From the NCBI GenBank assembly GCA_963555705.1, contig OY743177.1, forward strand, positions 56,068,096 through 56,132,095: 64,000 bases of DNA, in the 5' to 3' direction. The notes beneath the pieces were generated by a model. It saw nothing but the letters and a program-made list of their open reading frames with translations, had not been told where the DNA came from and ran no database searches. Position numbers and translations under genes: made by a program. The DNA is from Ligustrum vulgare (Eukaryota; Streptophyta; Magnoliopsida; Lamiales; Oleaceae). This document shows, one piece after another, positions 57,375-64,000 of this stretch (its first letter is position 1; every line of letters starts with the position of its first letter).

Positions 57375-57535
57375 TGAATGACCACATCGGATTTGAGGGA
57401 CTAGCACGCCCAAAATATGGCCATATGGCCATCCATGACCAAAGTTTAGATATCGCCTTGGACTAATGGCCGAGGAGGAAAGGCACAGGAGCCCCTTCAG
57501 CCGAACTAAGTTATGCCTATCCGAGGTGCTCTAAA
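57375..57535 (+). repeat. Internal PPT copy and diverged U3 fragment
   Basis: TCGGATTTGAGGGACTAG (about 57398-57415) is identical to the tract before the 3' LTR (about 61364-61381). The sequence after it aligns with LTR positions 48583-48680: ATATCGCCTTGG against ATATCACCTTGG, CCGAGGAGG against CCGAGGTGG, then AGCCGA and GTGCT. It looks like the start of an old LTR. Confidence 0.65.
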
Positions 57536-57826
57536 TCAGGTGTATTTTACAAATCAAGACATTTACAGACAGACATTCACAATGCCCCACATATCATCAT
57601 ACAATTAGGAAACACTCGCACTTGGAAATATTCATGCTTAAACAGTTAGAAATGTCGCTACGCCGAAATATAAGTAGACCATTCCATTCATAAAAATGAG
57701 GCATTTACAAATCAAATAAAGGCTACACTCACAATATTAGGTGCCGGGGCACTCACAAAAAAAGGGAAGAAGAAGAAAACAGAAACGAACATACTAACTA
57801 ACAAAAAGGTAAAAGATGGAAGAGGA

Positions 57827-60615
57827 TCATTGTGGAGGAACGCCTTCTGGAGAACCCTTGCTGGATGCGTCTAAAGGATCTGCAGGAGCATCTTGAGGCT
57901 CGGGGTAGAATGCTTCAATGGAGGACAGGTCCAAGGTTGGAAAAGCTTCCTTCACGTCCCCCAAGGCCATCCTAGCCCCTAAGTTCCGAAAAACCCGCTG
58001 CATAGCCTCATACTCAGGGGTCTCTTCAAAGGTGTCCTTGAAGTCCTGGACAGCTTCCGACACTCTAGTTTTTAAAGCATTCTCCACCCGTGTTGCGACG
58101 GTCTGTTCCAAGACTTCAGTGATCCTCGTTTGCATGTGTTTTTCCAGCGAGGCAAGGTCCTCCTCTGCTTTCGCCCTAGCCTCCAGCTCCCTCCCCAGTT
58201 TTTCGTTTACCGCTGCCGCCTCAGCTTCTAGCTTCAACTTGGCTGCATTAGCGGCGGCTAGGGCTTCAGAGGCAATAGACTGTGCACGATTGGAATCATC
58301 CAATTTTTTGCATAAGGCCGCCACGTCTGATTCAGAGGCATGGAGGTCATGCTTCAATTTGTCATTGTCCTCTTGGAGGCGCTTCGCATTAGCCCTCTCT
58401 TCTAAAGAAGATTTGCGGGCTATGGACAGCTGGGCCTTAAGGTCATTAATCTCCTTGAGCATATTGTCAGCGTGGCGGAGAGCAGTCTTAGCATCCCTCT
58501 TATCCCGTTGAGCTACCTCCACGGAGGACTCTACCTCGTCAATGAGAGCCAGAGTTCTGGCGTTCATAGCCTTGGCAGCGAGCAGCTTCCGAGACGGTGT
58601 AGCACTGGAGGAAAAGGCGGCCCAACCCTCTGTCCAAAACTGTTCGGTAATTAAGGCCGCCCTGGCTGGAGGCGAACTGGGAGAGTCAAACAATGAAGGG
58701 TTAAAAGTGACATCTCTGGGGAGGATGCTGGTTTTAATATGCTTAAGCTCTTCCGCCCCTTCTGGTGTCACTTCATAATCAAGCCCGGCATGGGCACGGA
58801 TGGCTCGTCCTCCAGTTCCTCAATCATTGATGGCGGAGGTGCGGAAGTGGATTCCTTGCCTTTTCCCCTTCTGAGCCTTTTTAAGGGAGCAGGCTCCTCC
58901 TCAAGTGCTTGCTCAGAAATGTCCTCGGACAAGGAAGGTGACACTGGGGCATCCTTAGTCTCCCTGCCCCTCTTGGGTCCGCCTCTATCCGACCTCTTCC
59001 CTTTCCCTTTGGCGACGCCTTTTTCAGGATCGGCCTCTCCAGCAATGTTGGGTTGTTGGGGACCCACTGGCAGCAAAGTGGGCGGTGGCAGTAGAGCTGG
59101 GAGAGGGCCCTGAAGTTGGGCAGTAGACTTCTCAGACATTTCTCTTGCCACCCCAATTTGCAGGTCGGCCAAGACCGCTTTCTGCTTTCTTTCAACCTCG
59201 CTCCCATGGCGTAGAGTCGGAGGAACCTTCGTAGCCATGAGGCCCTTTAAAGAAATCTTTGGGAATTCTTTGGAACCTAGCAAGGAAAGGAGGACAATGG
59301 GGGTTATATATAAAAAAAAAACGAACAAACACAAGATGTAACATCAATAAGGAGGCGAACTTACTCATAGCTCGCATAAGACCGTGCTTAACGAATAATT
59401 TGTTCTGTTGTATGACCCCTTGGAAAGTGCCCTTGTAGGCAAATAGACGTCTCACTGCCGCTAGATCTGCGTCAGGGAGGAGATGGGCAAAAGTGTCCCT
59501 TGCCATAAGCCAATAATATGTTAAGAAGCAGTCAAGAAAAGTGAGTATGGAAGAGCAAAAGACGCATGAAACTTAAAGACTCTAAAGCAAATATAAGACT
59601 CACTAGGTAGGGAAAGAGTTCGGGGAACTGTAATTTCTGGACTAGGGTCCACAGGGGAACTCTGCCACTCCCCAGCAACCCAGAACCACTGGTTCCTTCA
59701 GTTCTTTATTGAGGTAGGGTGACCGGTAATAACGGGAGTATAAGAACCTCTGGGGGACAAATAATACCAATCCTTAACATCCGATCTCACGCCTCTCTCC
59801 CTCCTAACTGATTTCTTCAAAGTATAGAGAGTGTGAATGATGTGCAGTGAGATGAGATGATCCGGGTTGACCTCTTGCCATGCCAACCAAGTCCCCACAG
59901 CCTGAGTCCAGAAATTGGGGGCCAGCTGGTAGGGGCACAAGTTATAGCTCCTAAGCAGTGCCCTGAAAAAGGGATGCAGGGGGAGCCTCATCCAGCAAGA
60001 AAGGGCATCGTGGCATAGAGCCGCCTGGCCCGGGGGAGGGCTGCAAGGTCGGCAGGAAGGGGTAGGGAGCACCAGATGGACCCCTTCTGGAAACCTGAAT
60101 TTTGTCGAAGCCGAGGCCAAATCGATCCTTCGGATTTCAGTAGCAACCTCACTGCTTTCCCATGACTCTCGGTTTGGATCGGGGTCGACATGGTAGCCCG
60201 AAACTTTGTTGACCTGGTCAATCCAATCTTCTACCTGAGCGATCTCCTCAGCAGTCAAACCCAACTCTTCCCTATTCGCCCTAAACGGTGCCCTAACGAT
60301 CAAGCCGAGGTCCTGGTGACCTGAAGAGGAGCCCCCCGCCATTTCTCCTCCCAAGTCCCTGTCTCGTTTGCTTCGGAGTTCCCTAAGCGCGGATTCCTCC
60401 TCGGATGACAGATGAGCCATGTAGTTCTGGTGTTTTTCTTCTTCGCTGTCAGAATCACTCAAATAAATTATGCCACTGGTTTTCCTATTTCTCCTCTTAA
60501 CCTGCTCCCTAAAGAAACGGGAACTAAAAACCGATAAAGAGATGGGGCAGAAACCTCTGATGGGAACCGCCATCGCTAACATTTCCTGTGAACCCGTTCC
60601 CCCAACTCTTTCCAT
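57827..60615 (-). pseudogene. Tat antisense ORF (aORF), spliced and broken
   Basis: Minus-strand gene between pol and the 3' LTR, as in other Tat elements. The first part (60615-59698) has an acidic Ser stretch (LSDSDSEEEKHQ) and a domain resembling Pfam putative gypsy-type transposon proteins (LRLPLHPFFRALLRSYNLCP-like region at about 60000). A TGA at 59700-59698 interrupts a frame that continues NQWFWVAGEW. A donor-like ATGAGTAAGT at about 59370 and an acceptor-like TTGCTAG at about 59277 suggest introns. The C-terminal part (59250-57827, with a frame change near 58780) has a basic Pro-rich region, then a coiled coil of about 170 residues (LKAQLSIARKSSLEERANAK). Function unknown. Confidence 0.7.
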
Positions 60616-60949
60616 TTTTTCTTTTTATTTTAAAGGAGAGTCAGACTCAACAAAAGAAAAACAAAGTGCAAAAACAAAATTCTCAAACCCACAATGAGAA
60701 ACTAAAAATAAGAAAGTCTTGCATATACAGGGATCAAGAGATTTACCTTCAAAAGACGAATGCTTGACACTGTGCACTTGAAATGAAGAACTCGCCAAGG
60801 AAAACTGTGGAACGTTAAGGGTGGATGCTAGGTAGAAAACCCTTGAAGAAAAGACACGAAACTCGCAAGGAAGAGAGAGACGGCGCAAGTTTTCGCGAAA
60901 GTATGGCTGCAAAGATTCAAAGAAAATGGTAAAAGGTGAAATGGTAAAA

Positions 60950-60966
60950 TGAAGAATGATTTATAG
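60950..60966 (-). promoter_or_regulatory. Candidate TATA box of the antisense ORF
   Basis: The minus strand reads GCCTATAAATCATTC about 340 bp before the aORF start, followed by a leader on that strand. Position and sequence fit; activity is inferred. Confidence 0.4.
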
Positions 60967-61363
60967 GCATCCTAACGGTCTAGATTCCTTGAGTTTCGTG
61001 AGCCGCATGATTAATGTGGGTAACCCATGCTTCTTGGAAAATGAGCTAATCAAAGCGCCAGCCGTCAAAGGGAGGGACAAAAACCGTTCAGCTACCACAG
61101 TGCATGCCACGCGCTGCGAAATGCTGCCCCCTCCCATTTTATATATATATTTCTTACAAATAAATACCGATAGCTCCTCCGAATTGAATGCGCCGCCTAG
61201 GAAATGCGCTGATATGATCCTGGCCAGTAGGGAGAGAAAATCCGAGGCAGAAGGTCGGCTATGATATGGATCCGAGCCTTACCTAAGGAATTTCATTATT
61301 GACTCCCTAAAAAGTTAATGCTGTGAAATCATGGCAAATCCTACACGACCATGAATGATCCCT

Positions 61364-61381
61364 TCGGATTTGAGGGACTAG
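61364..61381 (+). other. Polypurine tract of the Tat element
   Basis: TCGGATTTGAGGGACTAG directly before the 3' LTR. Confidence 0.6.
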
Positions 61382-62052
61382 TGTTGAATCCGGGCCCAAA
61401 GAAAGGTACAGTGATCCACCAGCGAAGGCCCAATAGTGGCCCAATGGACCTTGACCCACAGCTAAGGCCTAGAATATCACCTTGGGATGAATGCCGAGGT
61501 GGTATGTCAAGCAAACCTCTTTAGCCGACCTGGTTAACGCCCAGCTGATGTGCTTTATACTCAGCCGGGGCGCTTTATGACGTTGACCAGAAGAGAGAGA
61601 TGGAGTCAGTGATGGGACACCGCCTTTACCCAGACGTGACAGGCGCCCATCCCCTACGAAATGTAGCAATGATTACGGTTGAAAAGCAAGATTGTCACAT
61701 CCATAAGCTAGGGTGATGACAAGTGTAAAGTATGCCACGTGTCGTAATCCGAGACAAGAAGTTTCACTATAAATGAAGCACAATTGTCTCCAAGCAGGGG
61801 GTTAGCAATTTCTCACTCTTAACTCTATACTTCTCTCACTCCCTTTTCTCTCTTCTACACATTTATATTTCCCGCACCCAATATACATTTGCCCAAAATG
61901 AGTACTGACTTAGGCATCGGAGTGCAAACGGGAGCCACCTCGGCCCCCTTTGCAAACTGATTGTTTGTCACAGTGCGCAGGAGATCCACGTGTTCAAGAT
62001 GGAGGAGCTGAGACGTGTTGGTCCAATGTCCATCCGGATTTTGTGGTCAACA
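61382..62052 (+). repeat. 3' LTR of the Tat element
   Basis: 671 bp, TGTTGAATCCGGGCCC...TGGTCAACA. TATA box CACTATAAATGAAG at about 61768. Complete, unlike the 5' LTR. Confidence 0.92.
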
Positions 62053-62057
62053 GTTAT

Positions 62058-62218
62058 TTTAGTTTTCAAAATCAAAATTCTCAAATCAAAACAAATCTCT
62101 AGTTCCGGTTAAGGTAGTAGTCTAAAATACAATTTAAAACAATCTCTGTAGGATCGATACTTGGATTCACGTCCACTTTATTACTTGCGCGACCCGTGCA
62201 CTTGCGGAGCGTTGTCTA
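62058..62218 (+). repeat. 5' LTR of element 3, downstream part
   Basis: Continues 48489 after one GTTAT copy. Ends in a GTAGGATCGATACTTGGATT region homologous to the GTGGGAGCGATAATCCGGAC region of the other LTR ends. Confidence 0.82.
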
Positions 62219-62223
62219 GTTTT

Positions 62224-62241
62224 TGGCGCCGTTGTCGGGGA
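62224..62241 (+). other. Primer binding site, tRNA-Asp (element 3)
   Basis: TGGCGCCGTTGTCGGGGA, one mismatch to the tRNA-Asp 3' end. Confidence 0.9.
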
Positions 62242-62391
62242 TTGTAGTTTAAATTTATTCTTATATTACTTTCACTAATTCGGACTTTTTACCGCTTTAT
62301 TTTTAGTTTATTTCTATTATTTTTAGTTTCTTTTTAGTTCGTTCACTATTTGTCATGTTTTCTTCTTAGGTCTTGATACTCGACATTCGAG

Positions 62392-63129
62392 ATGGCTGTG
62401 GTTGACTTCAACGCAATGTCTGTACGTGATTTTCTCATAAGGGAACAACTATTGATAGCTCAAGGACTTGAAGAGGATGATATGCTAGTAGCAAATTTTA
62501 TCATAGGAGAGCGACTACAAAATTTAAAAGCCAAATATGAAGTTAATGAAGCTATCCTGTATACATTATCTGCTTCATTATTTGTCTCACTCTCAACTAA
62601 ATTTGATGTGCTTGATTTGCCATGTGAGGTATTTCTTTTACCAAGCGTAAATGAACATCAATTAAGGGAATCACCTCTACCAGGCTTTCAACAAACAGAC
62701 CAAGAGGAAAATAATTGTCATAAAGATGCCACTGTCTCATTGTCAACAATTCAGGATCTGGACATCAAGCTCAATGAAACCTCAATCAAAGAAGAAAATC
62801 ATGTGGAAATAGAGGAGTTGATCACAATAAGGGAAACAAAAACAGAGACATTGAAAGATGCAGACTGTACCATGCAATCCTCCAACTCCATTAACTACGC
62901 AATAATTGATTTCGTCATTGGCACAGATGAGATGATTGAAGTTTATGTATTGAAGTTTGAATCAATTTGTGACATCAAGATACATGACATAGGCAAAGTG
63001 AGCTTTTGGAGTAGGAATGAAAATTGGTACAAGTTCAACCGGCACAAGCAAAGAAGGTCATCAAAAGTCTTGTTTAAAGTTCCTTCAACGACCAAGGCAA
63101 TTTGCAAAAAGTCTAGCTCTAGACTATAA
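62392..63129 (+). CDS. Element 3 small ORF, intact, alternative N-terminus
   Basis: 245 residues in the same slot as the element 2 ORF. The C-terminal ~150 residues are homologous (EENNCHKDATVSLST, EMIEVYVLKFE, FNRHKQRRSSKVLFKVP), but residues 1-95 are unrelated and lack the zinc knuckle; this N-terminal part is helical-looking and acidic (FLIREQLLIAQGLEEDDM). The ATG at 62392 follows an acceptor-like TTTTCTTCTTAG (AG at 62368-62369) by 22 bp, mirroring elements 1 and 2. Conservation of the C-terminal domain with an open frame, while the LTRs have diverged, argues that the protein is or was functional. No family recognised. Confidence 0.68.
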   Translation: MAVVDFNAMSVRDFLIREQLLIAQGLEEDDMLVANFIIGERLQNLKAKYEVNEAILYTLSASLFVSLSTKFDVLDLPCEVFLLPSVNEHQLRESPLPGFQQTDQEENNCHKDATVSLSTIQDLDIKLNETSIKEENHVEIEELITIRETKTETLKDADCTMQSSNSINYAIIDFVIGTDEMIEVYVLKFESICDIKIHDIGKVSFWSRNENWYKFNRHKQRRSSKVLFKVPSTTKAICKKSSSRL

Positions 63130-63134
63130 ATTAA

Positions 63135-63157
63135 GCGCTTGTTGGGAGGCAACCCAA
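63135..63157 (+). other. Conserved post-ORF hairpin (element 3)
   Basis: TTGGGAGGCAACCCAA just after the ORF stop, preceded by AAAAAGTCTAGCTCTAGACT. Confidence 0.72.
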
Positions 63158-64000
63158 TTTTTCAAACCCTTTTCTTTAGTTATTTTGTTTATTGCTTTTG
63201 AGTTATTTTATTACTTGATTGTTGTTTAGTACTTGACATTGCATTTTATGAGCACTAGTGTATTTAAAATGCATGCAATGAGTTGTTATGTGCTTTAAAT
63301 AATTCTAGTATTCTATTTTGCAAGTTTTTTTTTTTTTTTTTTTTTTAACTTTTAGTTTCCATTGCATTATTATTTGTTTTGTCATTTTTCATTACAATCT
63401 TCCACTTGAGAATATAGCTTAGGACATGTACATATAGTTTAGAAGTTGGTTGCATGCATTTGGATGTGTGTAGGGGTCGAAAACGGAGTCCAAAATCGAA
63501 AAATGAAGAAATTTCAGAACACTGCCTTTTTTACCGTGCGGTCGCACGGTTCAATACTGGACAGTTTCGACAGATTCATTTATATGTTGAATTCTCTCAT
63601 TTTAACCACTTTCAAACCCATTTTACCTCTTAAATCATCCCACATTGAGTCCCCAATTAGTCCCTATTACTTGCACATCATTTTAACCCTATTTCATGTC
63701 TTGGATTGCATAAAAAACATTCAAGAGGTATGAATTTCTACACAATTTCACAAAATCATGCATGATCTTTTGTTCCTCATTCTTTTTGTAAATTGTGAAA
63801 TTGTGACTAGTTGATAATGGGTTTAGGCTAGAACTGGGAGTATTGAATTGTATTTATTAAGTGAAAATTTTTGGCTTAATTCAAGTCTCCAAATTTATGA
63901 ATTTCTTGATTTCTTAATATGCAAGTAAGGTGTTTGATTAAATGTTTCAATGAGGTTTTTGTTGAGTTTTGGAAAATCTTTTTGGATGATCACCCTCACT
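63158..64000 (+). other. Non-coding 3' internal region of element 3
   Basis: A single GTGCGGTCGCAC palindrome (63536-63547), the same core as in its LTR. A donor-like AAGAGGTATGA (GT at 63728) corresponds to those at 3656 and 10695. A T run at about 63327-63345. No ORF. Confidence 0.5.

Larger units (their letters stand above)
48490..62052 (+). mobile_element. Tat-lineage Ty3/gypsy element with antisense ORF
   Basis: Truncated 5' LTR, minisatellite leader, gag, pol with protease, RT, RNase H, a second archaeal-type RNase H and integrase, an internal PPT/U3 relic, antisense ORF, PPT, 3' LTR. Target duplication GTTAT on both sides (48485-48489, 62053-62057) within the element 3 LTR. The extra RNase H and antisense ORF place it in the Tat group. 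A 1.5 kb solo LTR interrupts pol. Base composition is richer in GC than the Athila elements. Confidence 0.92.
47242..64000 (+). mobile_element. Element 3: gag-less Athila-type element, 5' part
   Basis: LTR 47242-48489 continued at 62058-62218, split by the Tat element; PBS 62224; ORF 62392-63129; hairpin 63135; then a non-coding region to the window end. Same architecture as elements 1 and 2 but diverged LTR and a different ORF N-terminus. 3' LTR outside the window. Confidence 0.82.

Noticed and set aside
57918..58511. 197-residue sense ORF opposite the antisense ORF
   Set aside because: Shadow of the coiled-coil coding region; Ser-rich as expected for the opposite strand.

Overview
The window is eukaryotic, AT-rich plant DNA, most likely from a eudicot. 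Every sizeable coding region belongs to a plant LTR retrotransposon lineage, priming sites match plant tRNA-Asp or tRNA-iMet, and a 5S-rRNA-bearing Cassandra TRIM is present. I cannot name the species. No complete host gene was recognised; two or three short stretches could be host-gene remnants.

Layout. 1-19132: an antisense Athila-type Ty3/gypsy element (gag, PBS, 5' LTR), truncated by the window edge. Its gag is split by two young gag-less elements lying LTR to LTR (element 1, 654-7509; element 2, 7512-14462). Its LTR is split by a Tekay/Del-like solo LTR (15891-18533). 20.7-25.7 kb: a degraded Ty1/copia element with no visible 3' LTR. 25.7-35.3 kb: non-coding repeats (a phased array of TTACGGCCGTAA palindromes, GTGACCTA repeats, AT-rich repeats, Helitron-like 3' ends, a PIF/Harbinger-like element). 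35341-42331: a three-level nest, in which an antisense Cassandra contains a gag-protease-only Athila-type element (TR-GAG type) that contains a second, complete Cassandra. 42.3-47.2 kb: Helitron-like end, a short unassigned ORF, a second Harbinger-like element and a TIR element. 47242-64000: the 5' part of a third gag-less element (element 3), whose LTR is split by a 13.6 kb Tat-lineage Ty3/gypsy element (48490-62052). That element's pol is interrupted by a 1.5 kb solo LTR of the element 1/2 family.

Genes. All autonomous-type reading frames (gag, protease, RT, RNase H, integrase, antisense ORF) carry stops, frameshifts or insertions, so no autonomous element here looks functional. The best preserved frames are the small ORFs of elements 2 and 3. 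They sit where gag-pol should be, between the tRNA-Asp PBS and a conserved hairpin. They share a C-terminal domain, and in elements 1 and 2 they keep a gag-like CX2CX3HX4C knuckle.

Most unusual signal. In the LTR family of elements 1 and 2, the U3 carries four GC-rich palindromes (GCGATCGC or GTGATCGC) at invariant start-to-start spacings of 22, 52 and 23 bp, ending 87-88 bp before a TATA box. This holds in all five copies. Element 3 uses another core (GCGGTCGC) but keeps 51/23 spacing and an 86 bp distance to its TATA box. A second quartet lies in the 3' internal region of elements 1 and 2. I regard this as a candidate undescribed regulatory module.
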